DNA of 64,000 nucleotides, taken from the NCBI GenBank assembly GCA_030062745.1, contig CP099841.1, positions 2,790,001 to 2,854,000 on the forward strand. The letters are read 5' to 3'. The notes beneath the pieces are model-generated. The model did no database searches, had not been told where the DNA came from, and saw nothing but the letters and a program-made list of their open reading frames with translations. Made by a program: the position numbers and the translations under genes. This stretch comes from Capitulum mitella (lineage: Eukaryota; Arthropoda; Thecostraca; Pollicipedomorpha; Pollicipedidae). Of the stretch, positions 37,170 to 50,089 are shown one piece after another. Each line of letters opens with the position of its first letter. The first letter of the stretch is position 1.

Positions 37170-39910
37170 GATTAAGGCAGGCCCTCAATTGGAGGCAGTC
37201 ATAAGCTTACTTTTTCAGAGTAATGTCGTCATATTCTGCATCGGCGTTTTTACAAAGCTGCTTTGACTTTTATGGCAGGAATACAGCTTGTGATACGGAA
37301 ACTTGAATGTTCCTGCAGAAGATTATTTAGCTACATACAGCTCACAACGATGTTAGTAAAGCATTCACTTCACCGACCAAATCTGACAATGATGTTCCTA
37401 AAACTCGCATGGCCAGGTTTCTACGTCAGCAAACCGAAAATATATCTTCTTCACGGGAAACACACAACTCTGTTTTTCAAACATGACGGTATCATGAAAC
37501 CACCTGTGTTTCCAGCCGCTAACATTGGAACATAGTAAGCCAACTGACCCGCCAGGTTTTGTTTAATTACTTACGCTTTATGAATCTGTTTACTTGGCAG
37601 GTGAATGAACAGTCCAAAAGGAGGATGAAATGACATGAAATGAATGGTGGATCGGATCAAAATATAAAGCCAAAACAATGGTCGTTCCAAATGGCTTATT
37701 ACCTGCGACAGACCCGTAAAACGGTGATCCGCTTTTCTTTCCACAAAACTACATTTTGTTTCCGGTCAGCCACGAGTAGGCAAGCACTTATCTTCGTACA
37801 ACCGATGTTTGATTCCGCACTCGGACCGACCCGCCCAGTCTCTTTTTGAAGGTTCTCAGCAACCACTGGTCCCAAAACATTGCAGTTTTTTATGTCAGAC
37901 GATGGGATCAAGGCAATTTTAACATTTGGCGTCCATCCCCCAAGCCTGACAGCCGCCACGTCATGTGTACTGACCAACAAAAGTTAGTTAATGCCACAAG
38001 ATGATCATGCATTGGGACCAATTCGTCACCGATCTTTCGAAATTCCGTGATGGTGACGTACTCTCATAAACATCGGTAAACAATGACATTTTGACGAGCC
38101 ATTCAATATGTAACCAACTGCTTAAAAGTCGTCTGGGTCTAAGAACTCTAATGGGCCTAAAACTCTAACAATGGACGCGTCCATTTCGGCTGCAGTTAAC
38201 GTGCTAGAATGCGCCTCACATCGTTAAGCCTCTCTGTTTTGTTAGTGCGCGGAGGCGGGACATGTCGGCTTCATTTAGCAGCCTGGGCCTATCTGATCGG
38301 GTCTGACCTGGGCAAAGGTTTTAAATCACGACGACCATTTGTTCCAAAACTGCCTATTTTCTGACCACGCAAATTGTCAACGAAATGCCATTACTGACGT
38401 CAAAACTTCATGCTATCCAGTTCCATGATCAGTTGTACGGGTTAACGAAACAAGTTTCTCTTCCCTTGCACTCCAACGATTCCAGCCAACCTGTCGCCAT
38501 GTTCAAAATTCCGAGTGGCATATATTATGTAACGCACGCGCCATTGCATGGAAGTCCTTAATTTAGCGAGCCATTTTATAGGTTTAATTACAAGTACGCA
38601 GTTCTTTCAGCCCAAAACCGACCGCGAATAATCGCCTGCGGCTGAAACTGAAGACCTCGATGACGTACACCGGTAAGAATAACCCGGCCAGAGTGAAGAC
38701 TCGCTCGACATGCGTCCGGAGGTGCATCATGCTGGCAGTCAAACAGGAACGTGTGCAAATACTCCTCGCGTGTAGCCAACAAACGTATGTTTTAAAGTAA
38801 GGCGATTAAAACCCTAGTCACGTTCAGATGCATATGCAGCATCGCTGAACTAGTTTATATGCATCTATAATCTCCTTCGCACGGAACGTTCTTTGCGGGC
38901 TTTCTGCACTGAATTCCTACGACTCTCATTGTCCGTGGACGCAGGCACCCATCGCGATGGTCTGGCGCTGGGCTACTGGGCGCAGTTAGCACCAAATTGC
39001 CGCACTCATCATATCACCACGCATTCACATCAGGGCCATACAACTCTGTGCACGCACTGGCGGCGCGTGGAGAGCAGCAACCCACGCGACGCCCGTCCAA
39101 GCTGCTGTCGGTCGAAGCCGGACAAACAAGAGGCATTTGAACGCTTTCAGCTATGTGGACCCTGCGATGCTGATGAAAGTTTTCCAAGAATGCCAAGCTT
39201 TTCGATGTATCGGTTGCAAAAACACCACGCTGTTATATCCAAGCGAAACGGAACAAAGGACAAATATGACTGACAGACCCATAAAACATCTCAGATGTAT
39301 TGTGTTTTCAGATGCAAACGTTACTCATACGCATCTAAAGCGTGTTTTGTGTCTATTAACATGGATTGATGACAATGTTGATCAATTTCATTAAACGCAT
39401 TTTACTAAACTTATTAATTTATTTTGCAGTTCTCGAAATCTGCAAAAAAACTAACGGAAGCAATCACTGAAATGCCGAGGCAAAAGAAATGCAAAATGTT
39501 ATTAAAGCAATATTTGATCTAAGTCCCAACTGATCTAAGACTGTGCTGTCTTTACTGGAGTGGTTCACTTTTTAAAGAACATCAACTTTACATAAACGAA
39601 GACGAAACTGACAAACTCCAGCAATAAAAACCAGAACACTACGTAAGACATGAAACGGCCAGTTTTCAGGCCACATAGTTATCCCTGATAACATCCAATG
39701 TAATGGGACCCTCTTGATAACTGTTCGATAACGACCTTTTTGTTCATGTCGTGGTCCCCAGCGACCCACAAGCATTATACAGCCATTCTTACCTGCCCGG
39801 TCTGAAAATCGCCAAATGGTTGGCTACATGATGCAGCTGGTAGTGTCTGATCAATTATTCGGAGATGACGTTGTGTCGACGGACCCTTTTCCATGTGCGA
39901 ATCAACATAC
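37170..39910. other. gene-less DNA upstream of the Toll signal-peptide exon
   Basis: AT-leaning with no recognised gene. The upstream Toll exon and promoter should lie in or beyond this stretch, but I cannot identify them. Confidence 0.45.
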
Positions 39911-39912
39911 AA

Positions 39913-39955
39913 TATATACACATACACACACACACATATATATATATATATACAT
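39913..39955. repeat. TA/CA dinucleotide microsatellite
   Basis: ATACACA repeats change to a pure TA run, then TACATG. A simple sequence repeat. Confidence 0.9.
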
Positions 39956-40740
39956 GATGTATTTTTTTCAACTTTCAGTTTCGTCGTATAACCAATATGT
40001 ACCTTATGCATTTTGTCCGCATTTATTTGTAGAAACTTAGCAGGCAGACGAAACAGGAAATAAAACAAAGCTTTATATTTTAGCAAAGTGGCGAGAAGCA
40101 CGTCTACCAGCTATTTTTACAAAATATCCAGGTGATGGTGCAACATGAGTGACGTTATAATCCACAGTGATGTAGCTTAAAGGCTTTTCTCTCGGAGCTG
40201 ACAGACGCGATGGCTGCGATGGTCATGTCGGACAAACCGCTCCACGGTAAAAATATTCGGTTCATCTTTCAGCGTTCCGAGGTTGAGACAGTTGGCACAG
40301 TGTGCTATAGCGTTATCGCGTACAGATCTGACGGATACAGAAGAAGGTCCGGTATCACGAGAGGTAGTCTCTTGACGCAACAAGTTTGTGGTTTTTTACC
40401 GCGAACCAGTCTGTCCGGCTACTGGCCTCGGCGTCAAGCTATTTGAGAAAGAGTTGTGTCTCTCTCACCAACTTGGACACAAAGGAAAACGTCGAGTGAC
40501 TCGACAGAACGTTTGACAGATCGGCCTCGTCATTCTCAATTTCATTATTGGGTCGTCTTCACCGACCGTTACTCGACGTTTATCAGACCCATCGGTAGTG
40601 ATAGCGGCTTTAACATCACTTCTGTACGGCAAATGATTCCCGGGCATCGTCTCAGAATCGGCTACCACGTATCTGTCTCCTCTTAGTCTATCAGCGCATC
40701 TTCCATTCCAATTCTGACGCCGCTACAGCGGTCTCCTGTC
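39956..40740. other. gene-less DNA
   Basis: Nothing recognisable. Confidence 0.45.
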
Positions 40741-40745
40741 GCACG

Positions 40746-41365
40746 TGCTTCCCAGCCGGCCTCGGTCGCCAATCAGTGCCAGGGAGGCCGTGTCCTCCCG
40801 CTCCGCCGGCTGATCGTGAGATACTGCCAGCGCCGCAATTAGCTTCCCAGTCGGCCTCGGTCGCCAATCAGTGCCAGACCGGTCCACCGACGAACCTCAG
40901 GACCGCCGGCAGTCCTGTCATTGGACTCGGTACCAGAAGGTCCACCGACTGAACCTCAGGACCGCCGACAGTCCTGTCATTGGACTCGGTACCAGACAGG
41001 TCCGCCGACTGGACACAGTGCCAGACCGGTCCACCGACTGAACCTCAGGACCGCCGACAGTCCTGTCATTGGACTCGGTACCAGACAGGTCCGCCGACTG
41101 GACACAGTGCCAGACCGGTCCACCGACTGAACCTCAGGACCGCCGACAGTCCTGTCATTGGACTCGGTACCAGACAGGTCCGCCGACTGGACCGAGGGCT
41201 CACCGGCGGTCCTGCCGCTGGACACAGTGCCAGACCGGTCCACCGACTGAACCTCAGGACCGCCGGCAGTCCTGTCATTGGACTCAGTACCAGGCAGGTC
41301 CTCCGACTGGGCCGCCGACCCACAGACATTGCTGTCGCTGGACACAGTATCATGCTCATCCGCAG
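40746..41365. repeat. compound minisatellite with 89-bp period
   Basis: Two copies of CTTCCCAGYCGGCCTCGGTC open the block (about 40,748 and 40,843). From about 40,876 an 89-bp unit follows, made of a 58-bp part (CCACCGACTGAACCTCAGGA...) and a 31-bp part (GGTCCGCCGACTGGACACAG). The anchor CCAGACCGGTCCACCG occurs at 41021, 41110 and 41230. The last step is 120 bp, i.e. 89 plus one extra 31-bp part. Units are nearly identical, so the array is young. Confidence 0.9.
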
Positions 41366-44231
41366 ACCAGGCCTCAGGCCCTCTGAGGGTCCCAACAACA
41401 GCAAACTGTCCGCCTGCCGGCGAGACCGCTTGCGGTCATGCTTACATCGAACGCAGCAGTCAGAGCGGAAAACGGCCTGTGTGACGAGCAGACCATGTGA
41501 CGGGATACGGTAGACAGAGCAGGCATAGCAGAAAAATGCTCGTTGGACGAATCGACTGCTTTCATGGACAAAGCTTAAACAGTCAAGTTTCATGAGAACA
41601 TAGTATTTTTTTGGAAAATAACCTATTTATTTGTTCCGCATTTGTAGTACAATGCACAAACTGTAACCAGAAAAACTAGGTAGGCTTCAGATACCATGAC
41701 TCATTTCACATATCATCACGCGATTTTGCGAGTTGGAAAAATGCTAACAGCAAACCAGACTTCAGAAAAATGAACGCGATTTTTTGTTTGAACCCACTTC
41801 CGAATTTGGCTTAACTTTCGACTGCTGCCATGATAAGAAACGTGTCAAAACACTTACGTCAAGGGATAACTACCGATATACCTCCGTGCTCACAAGAAAG
41901 GCTAACTCAACAGTTCCAAGGAATTAGCCTATTGGCTGCTTTCAAGGCAATCGTTAAATTAAGGGCTGCAGCCGTTTATTTAATGACTGAATTCAAATAA
42001 TATAAAGTTCAGCATTCATTACAGGTTTCATCTTACAGGTTTCAATCAGAAATCGATTTATAGATGTGATTTATCCCTTTAGTTCCGTATCAGACAATAT
42101 TGATATGTCTGTGACTTAAACTTCCGCGCTCGTGACCTCGTACGTGCTATGCAATGTTTGACACTGTGACAGAACAGCCGCATATTTCAATATCGTTACG
42201 AATTGTAGTAAATCAGTATACAGACAACTGCGCTCGGTCGACAGAAATCGGCCCAGGTACCAAGGCTGTGACAGGATGATAATTCATAAGTTTGAATTTT
42301 ACTCCACACGTGATCTGGAACGATTTGGGCCTGAAATTGCCGGCGCTACACCTGTTGCGTCACGTGCTGACAACACGCAGACTGACGCCGAAAGCCGTGC
42401 TCTCAAGGCTGTTTTTTAACACTGGATGGTGCGGTAACCCCACCACCGGTCTGATGTTACAGACAAAGCAGCGAAAAAGTGGCACAACGCGGGGTCCGAT
42501 GCGAGGTTGTTTGGCAGCTGCCATGTTTAACGGAGCGTGATCTTGCGCAGAGAAGAAAGAAAAAGCAACATAGCAAACTGAGACGCCGTCCAGCTTACGC
42601 AAGATCCCCACCATCTAAAATTATTCCACAGGACGCGTTATCACGTTCATTAAAGAAGCCTCGCTGTTCGAGGTGTCCTGACGCATGCGCTTGTCACGTT
42701 CCGGATGGCCGACAAGGGGAGCGGATTTCGTCGGGATTCAACGACTGGTTCTTGCCAGAACGCCGCCCAATCCTGCCTTCTTCGACGTCGAACGGCGCTG
42801 TTGGCTCTGATGCCATAACGCCCGAGCGACAAAGATGTGCGGAGGAGATCGAGAATGCCAGTCTTCCACGACTGACCTGGTGTCTTCTGATGGCGTCGCT
42901 GGAGGCCTGTTCGCGAAACCGATAATTTACAGCAGTCTGACAGCGCCTACAATCCCCGACACAGGACACCTGCACGCCGTCCGTCGGGTTCTCGCCGCGG
43001 AGCGCGAATACCAGGGGTTGGCCGGCCCTTCAGCTATCAAACACGAAGGCTTCTGTTACCGCGGTGAAGCGCTTTCTCGAAACGTCGTGACACGGTTTCG
43101 GAATCCCGTCAGTTTTGTTGCACGATGCAGCATCATTCCAGCCACAGTGTGCGACTAGTTACGTTATGGTAGGCAGGTTTCGATGGAAGACTTATCAGAG
43201 ATCACCAGTAATTAATTTTGGTTCAGCTAAGAAATAAGGATGCAAAGAAGGATTTTCCAACTCTCTTGCATACAGGTAGCAACGCACGCATACACCGTGT
43301 TTCTTTTAACATATTTATGAAATTGAGCGAAAAATATCGTTATTTGTCCCACAATACAAATAATTTCAGGATGAAATGAGTCGGGTTTTTGACGTACTTC
43401 TGGTGCGGAAGAACTGATAAGCACATGAAACATCTGAAACGGCAGCGCGCTACTGCCCAAAATGCATTCATTGTTCACACTTGGCTGAAGAGCGTTCACT
43501 TCACTTTGGACAGCACCCTTCGTCTCTGACGTTCTGCGAAGTACTTGGAGGCAATTTGCACTTTCTTGAATCCAAAGAACTCTTTTTGTTTTTCAACGGT
43601 GCTGACTTCGAGGCTGTTTACACACCTCACTAGTTGGGTAAAGCAACCTCGTTATAGGCGCAAAATGACCTCAGTAGTCGGCGCACCCGAAAACACCAAC
43701 AAACAACAACAATGTCCAAAATGCACCAACTCACGTGTCAAAGGTGGCCTTGACAGAAGTTTAAAACAGGCCTATGGACAACCTTAGACATGCAATACAT
43801 TGAATGACTTTGAATAAATCTGGATGTAAGACCACCCGAAGATCGCAGTGAATTGCATCCATCTGAAAGCACAAGCTGACATAGAAATCTCTGAAGCTTT
43901 CGAAGAGTTATAATCGTTCTTTTCGTTTGCAGTACCCGCAAAAGACGCCGCGAAATAGTTTTCAGACAAAATTGTGCCGATGATGTTCCTTCTGAGGCTG
44001 TGACCAATGAGAGCCTTTTTTCCGACCGCCGAAATTAGAGGAACCGTCCTAGGTCACGGGAATCTATGGGAACCCATGAACGACATCTGATTATGGTGAT
44101 CGCCGAGACCGGCCTACAGGTTCCCATATTTAGATGCAATCACAGAAACAGAACGACGTAAACGGAAAAATCCCAGAGCCAAACAAGTAAGTTGGTTGTA
44201 ATGTAATGTGTGTAGGAAAGGTTAGTTCGTA
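41366..44231. other. gene-less DNA
   Basis: No gene, RNA or transposon end recognised. Confidence 0.45.
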
Positions 44232-44239
44232 CTTCAAAA
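44232..44239 (+). repeat. left target-site duplication of the hAT-like element
   Basis: CTTCAAAA here is repeated exactly at 46208-46215 beyond the other end of the element. Confidence 0.8.
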
Positions 44240-46207
44240 CAGGGCCGGAAACAGGATTTCACTTGGGGGAGGGGCAATGGTCAGCGCGGGCTCCCCTCCC
44301 CCCTTCCAGCTGGGTGCCAGCCTCATTTTTTTGTTCTTCAGATGTGAAAAAAGTTGACCTGCTCTGGTACCAGGGGAAATATTTGACGTATTTTTGCATT
44401 CCTTAACATACAAAGAAACCGGCATATCCAGGGGTTTTATCAAATTTTAGAAAATGTCGTGGTTTTTCTGCTACAGAGAAACCCAAATATGACAACAACC
44501 GATGGCTTTTAGACGGCTGGGTTTCTCCCTCTATTTGAAATGCTGTGTATGGATCTGGTCTAGGAGTCTCCTACCCTTCGTTGTTTATGGAGGTTTTTGC
44601 TACCTAAGGTTAGGTTCTCTCTTGCGCTTGCAAAGGCATTTTTGGTGGTGTCGGGCCAACTGCCGTGTCAGGGCCCTCTAGTGGTCTTAAATTCCTTTCA
44701 CAGTTTCTCGTGTCTCTCGGGACGTCTCAGGCGCTCCCTTGGCAGTTTCAGGAACACTTCAGCCATCTCGGGTCCCCTCCTGTCGTCCCTTGGACTTTTT
44801 TGTCATCTTAGGAACCCCTCAGGCAGTAACAAGGGCACTGTTAAGTCTATGTCTCTCCGCCGTAACAGATGCGCCTCTAGCAATGCTCTACGTCCTTTGG
44901 CCTTTTCAAGAAATTGTCTGGACGTCTCAACGTTTAGTAGTTTCAGAGGCCCCTCTAGTCGTCTCAAGGGCCCCTATTGCTAGAGAATGTTAGTTCGCAG
45001 TCTCAAAGGCTCCTCTAAGAGTTTTAGTGGATGTCTTGTTCTCTAAGGTGCCCGTCTTGTCGTCTCCGAAGAACTTTTTTTTGTCGTCACAGGAACCCTC
45101 TGGCAGTTGCAAAAGACCTTTTGACGATTTCAAGGCTCCTGTGCAATGTCATGGGCCCTCTGAATGTCGCCGGTGACCACCATGGCGGCTGTATCATGGG
45201 TCTTCCCCTGTTACATGAGGAATATATGACATTCTTAGGGCCCCTCAAGGCGTATAAGGGGCCTTTTTTGGCGCTTCGAGGGCCTCACTGGCAGACTCAG
45301 AGGAAATTTTCCGTGCCAAGAACCCGCCTAACACACTTGGGGGCCCTCTGGCCGTCCAGGCCCAAACCGTTTCAGAGGTCTTCTTATCTTCTTTGCCTCA
45401 TAGGGGCCTTCCGACCACCTTGGCGGTCTCAGGGGCCATCTTTCCTGTAGGCGGTCATCTTGCCGTCTCTCAGGACCCACCTGACCTTCCTGGGCCTCCC
45501 TGGCTGCATCAAGAACGCCCAAGGTTTTCGAAAGACCAGTGCAGCCCATTTGGGGCTTCTCTCGAGGGTGAGAAAGTCACTGATAAACCCCTGTTCAGGG
45601 GCCCCTCTGGCTGGCCAGGGTCTCCTCATGCCGTGCTAGACACGCTGTTAAATTCTTGTCGTCTCAGAAGTCTCTTTGGCTCTGTTAGCGGCCAAATGGA
45701 CCCTTTTCCGTAATGGAGCCCTTCTGTCCATCTTAGGGACCATTTATTGTATCAGGACCTCTTTAAACTTCCTGGAGGCCCTCTCTGACTGCATCAAAAA
45801 CCCTCAGGCATTCACACAGGTCCGTGAAACCCATTCGGGACCCCGATAACATTCCAGTGGCCCTTATGCCGTCCTAGAGACTTAGTCCTTATCTTGGCCG
45901 TCTCAGGGACCCTGTAACCCTTCTGGTGGTCTCATGGGCAATCTGCTCTGTCGGGGCCCTGTTATGGTCTCAGGACCCTTCGAAAGCATCAGTGGCCCTT
46001 CTAAGAGTCTCAATAATCATCTGACCCTCCCTGAGGCCCCCCTGACTGCATCAAAAACCCATCACGTTTTCACAGATACCGTGAAGCTTTATACGGGCCC
46101 CTTTTGAGTTAGAGAGGGGTCCTTCAGGGCAGCTCTCGTGGGACCCCTTTTCAGGCTTCAGGGGGGGGGAATACCCCCATCGCCCCTACCCCTTGGATCC
46201 GCTCCTG
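44240..46207. mobile_element. non-autonomous hAT-like transposon filled by a minisatellite
   Basis: The left end is CAGGGCCGGAAACAGG. The reverse complement of the right end is CAGGAGCGGATCCAAGG, and both continue into a G-rich stretch (GGGGGAGGGGCAATGG against GGTAGGGGCGATGGG). The borders carry an exact 8-bp duplication, CTTCAAAA. CAGG-type ends and 8-bp duplications are established traits of the hAT superfamily. The 1,968-bp element has no transposase; most of its interior (about 44,640-46,130) is a degenerate tandem array. Confidence 0.85.
44640..46130. repeat. degenerate minisatellite with a 257-285 bp higher-order unit
   Basis: Short units of roughly 25-30 bp (GTCTCAGGGGCCCTCTGGCC-like) fill the element. 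In the right half a larger unit is visible: the anchor CTGCATCAARAACSCYC occurs at 45504, 45789 and 46046, steps of 285 and 257 bp, each preceded by a CCTGGGCCTCCCTG-like block. The array is much more diverged than the 27-, 30- and 89-bp arrays. Confidence 0.75.
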
Positions 46208-46215
46208 CTTCAAAA
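46208..46215 (+). repeat. right target-site duplication of the hAT-like element
   Basis: CTTCAAAA, identical to 44232-44239. Confidence 0.8.
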
Positions 46216-48430
46216 ATGCTATTTTTATTCATAGAAAGACTTATTCGGAGTCATCCTTCGGTGAAGCCCTTGTAAGCAACACAGTTAAGGTATTTCCCTA
46301 AATAGACTTCAAATTAGGATAGAAAACTCTGATATGGTTGAAATGCTACTCATTTTCACCATAAAGATGTCCTCAAATGCTAAGCCAATTTTAGGAACGC
46401 ATGAAATGTGGCAAATCCGAAACAACGTTTGTTGTGCAGTGCAGAATCTAGTGGGAATTTCAATTTTGAGTTAATTAAATAATTTTACATTGCGAACTTT
46501 GATGGATGTTCATGCACGACAGTCCCATGACATGGATTCTCCTAATCCAACACACTACATATCCTGTAACCCGACCACAGCCAGCCGGCATGTTAGTCGT
46601 TTCACGGCCGACATGCAGTTGTTTCACGTCCCTACAGGACACCATGCTCATAATCCCAAGCATTCCCAGTCGACACCGTCGGCAGTAATTAACTTACAAA
46701 GACGGACAACAAGCTTTCAGAACTCTTTCAGGGGATTGTGTCACCGTCTTCCGACATCAGGACTTCAGTCCAATCCACGTCGAGGACCAGGGGATCGGCC
46801 TTTAATGGTGCGTCTCCAGCTTTGGTAGTTATGTGCTCAAGGTGCCGTAATTTTAGTTGACGCACACCTTTTTCGCATTCTAAGCGCATATGCATTCCTC
46901 CTTTGTCAGCTACCTAATTGCATTCTGAGCTAAAACCTGACTAGGTTTAGCAGTAACCTGGACAATCCGACAACAGGATAGGCAATTGCAACGTTGATTG
47001 GTTGGCTTTAGAGGTCCGTTGGGGTTGAAAATCAGCCTGGATCAGACGGAGTAAACGAGCGTAGTTATAACCAGTAAGACATGTTGCAGTAAGACGTGTT
47101 GCGTGCGCTTGACAAGCCAGGCCTACTTGGTTTCTTTCCATATCTGGAAGCAAATTTTTCAGTCTTGCTTGCCACATTACTTTTGATTATGTCTGGCGAT
47201 GAAAATGGACGTTTCCTCCTCTGTTTTAATATTTTGCGCCCGAAACATTGCGAATTTAAACGTTACGGCGGCCACGATCATGTCCGTCGTCATTACTGGC
47301 CAGTTCAAAAGCACCGGTAAAAACAGGCTGAAGATAAAAAAACATCACAGCCGAAATATTTGTTTTAAGGAAAGAGCTTGAAGGCCAACGCATTGCCAGA
47401 AAAAAACGCACCAAATTTAAAGAATCGGCTTATCCGTTGGTGAAAACCTCTTGATTTTGCGCCCAGTTATTACAACAAATTATTACAAAAAATTGTAATA
47501 CAGAAAGTTATTACAAATTGCCCTTCAGAACAGCGTAGCGGTCGTGCCTGGCTGGAACGGAGGCTGGTTTGTCTTCTGCCGTGTTAAATGAAGTAAGACT
47601 CACTCGGCCTGCGTCCTCGCTTGTCAGAAATTCTTTGATTCGAGTTCGGTGAACCCCCATCATGGGCCCACCAACAGCTCATTCATTACGTTCGCGTCAT
47701 GTTACGATGTATGACCAAACTAGTACGAGTTATTTGTACGCCAAAGACCTGATTTTCAAGATTCCCCTTACTTGCCTTTGAAACATAATGTTCCCGTTTT
47801 TCGAATGTAGATGTCCTTCATTTTTCATTTAAAGCACGTTCTTTTTCCATCGCCGAGAAGAACACTCATTGCGTTTTCTTTCACCCGCCACACCGTCGCA
47901 GTGGTGCGGTATCTGATCCAAGCTTGCAGCCAATGCTATAGGTACTTTAACCACCCATGGAAGACTGGAGTTTGCTATTGTTACATGTGCTCACTCAGAT
48001 TTTCCATTAAACATGCCGCGATGCAGATAACCAGTAACATCTATACTTATGGCATCGAAACACGCCAGGTGGCAGTGGGGTCAGCGCGAGGGAATCGAGA
48101 AGTATGAAGCCTGGATTATTTCACTAGCAAGTTTTGTTACAATAGGGGATAAATGGATCAACTGGGCTGAAATTTATCGTGATAGAAAGCACGCAAAATG
48201 ACGATTGCTGGCGTTGCATTATCAAATGGATGCCGCAAAGCGCTTTGGAGCAATCAGTGGAGGCTTCTGCCAAGCAAACAATCGCATATTCTTCCAAAAC
48301 GTATTGTGAGTTGGCAGCAACAGAAAACGAGCTTGTCGGATTTTCTCCACCAGCATGAGTCGCAAAAGAGCGAGTTCTCGCCGCGTGGAAATCTATTGGA
48401 AACTAGCCACAAATCAAGAAGACGGCCGTT
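46216..48430. other. gene-less DNA
   Basis: AT-leaning with no recognised gene. It includes short TTATTACAA repeats at about 47,465-47,520. Confidence 0.45.
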
Positions 48431-49130
48431 TTTCTCCCCGCAGCGCCCTCCTATCTGATCTGATCGCATGCACGTCTGCTGATCTGATCTCGGCGGCCGA
48501 GCTCGGCGCCGCTCTCCCCTCATCTTGCACCAAGGCCGGGCCGGGCCGGCCGGGGCGGCCACTGGCCAGATTCGTGCTGGGCGCGGCTCTCCCGGCCGTC
48601 CGGCCGCCACCGGCGCCAGCTCACCGGCCCGCCAGAGAAACCGGCCGCGCTCGGAGCCCGGCCGGCCGATCTGTTTGGGCTCGTTACGGCTTTACGGCCG
48701 GCCGGCCGGGCTTTACGGCCCGCTGTCGACACTCACCGGCCGGCGGCCACCGGCGGCGGCATGGCGGCTCCGTCACCGGCGGCGGCGGCGCCGCATCGGC
48801 TCGGCGTCCGTGGCCTGCTCGCCCGCCGTCCGCCGCTCACATCGCCCCGCTCACACACGGCACTGGCGCGCGGACACGCGGGGGCGGACACGCGGACACG
48901 CGGCGCGGCGCGCGCGCTTCGCTCGGCGGCTGCCGCTCGACTGGCGGGCGGCGCGCGGCCGCCGCTGCCGCCGCCGCTGGCCGGTCGGCGGGCCTCTGCA
49001 GGCAGGCTCCGGCGGCCGGTGCGGCAGCGGAGGTGGCGGGCTGCTCCGACCAGACCCGGCCGCTGCCCCGGCAGAGCGATCGGGGCCGCTGCCCGGGCGC
49101 CGCTGGAAAACAGGCGATCTGACGACACAC
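48431..49130. other. GC island
   Basis: Extremely G+C rich, with GGCCGGCC-like strings and GGCGGCGGC runs near 48,780. Frames are open on several strands, none with a domain. It ends abruptly at about 49,130. Confidence 0.5.
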
Positions 49131-49191
49131 AGAAATTCCGCATCCTGGCCTGAGCTAGGTAGTAATTTTAGGGATTCTGAACTGATGAAGC

Positions 49192-49231
49192 TATCAGAGT
49201 TTATCAGAGGTTATCTAAGGTTATCAGAGCT
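49192..49231 (-). repeat. 10-bp-phased TTATCAGAG array (GATA motifs)
   Basis: TATCAGAGTT, TATCAGAGGT, TATCTAAGGT and TATCAGAGCT follow one another without gaps. Each unit holds TATC, so the minus strand shows GATA cores at an exact 10-bp step. It lies just right of a GC island. Confidence 0.75.
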
Positions 49232-50054
49232 AGGATTGTTGCCAGAGCCAAGCACCTTCATTGACTGGGGTTGCATTATGTCGTCGGGGTAACCTGCTCA
49301 ATAAAATTCATGTGAATAGGTCAGACTGCTTAGGAAGTAGCAAGCCTTCAGCGCCACAACCAGTTGGAAGCCATACTTTTCCAGTACTTAACATTTACAA
49401 AAGTTAACATTTTTTGAAAGACAGCGAGACGCGCACGGGATAAATTCATTCCGAGAATGGAACCTACAACGCAGACAGAATACGTAGCTAGAGACTGTGA
49501 TGAAACACAAAAGGGAACCACGGAGACACCATATCTGCAGTGAGGAATAGCACCGTATCTGGTTGACTACCTTGTACTAATTATACTTATACCATTAAGA
49601 AAAATGCGTCGTCTTCAGGTTTATTGTCATTGTAAAGAGTATAGGCAACATATCTATCATCTTCCAAATGCTGATTTGAAATTGTGCGTTTTTATTGCTG
49701 AGGTGAATGCCAATAATACGGCAAAACTTAAATAAAGTTGTTTTTCTTCCTCTCATCGTTCTGAAAGAAATGGATTCAGGAACAGTGACTGAGAGAAGAT
49801 GTTTTGCATGCTGCTTAAAGTGCATGTACCAAATGTAGACCTAAAGAAACAGCAATGGGGTGGCTTAAAGCACGTCAGTTGTTGCTGCATGATGCTGAGA
49901 TATCGAAAGTGCAAAACGTTTTGAAAGTCGAGCATGTATGTTAAAATGTATGGCTGCCATCATTTGTGGCATCGTTTGGCTATGGCTGGTGTATCGTTTG
50001 TATGCCTTTTCTATATTTTTCATATCTCTCATTTCATTTCTATATATTTCATAC
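49232..50054. other. gene-less AT-rich DNA
   Basis: Nothing recognisable. A hydrophobic 72-codon frame with an ATG (49938-50156) overlaps the hairpin that follows. Confidence 0.45.
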
Positions 50055-50089
50055 ATAGATAGTTCAGATTCAATATCTGAACTATCTAT
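50055..50089. repeat. perfect inverted repeat (15-bp arms, 5-nt loop)
   Basis: ATAGATAGTTCAGAT at 50055-50069 is exactly complementary to ATCTGAACTATCTAT at 50075-50089, with loop TCAAT. It can form a cruciform or RNA hairpin. The flanks are TTTCAT-rich and only partly symmetric. Confidence 0.9.
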
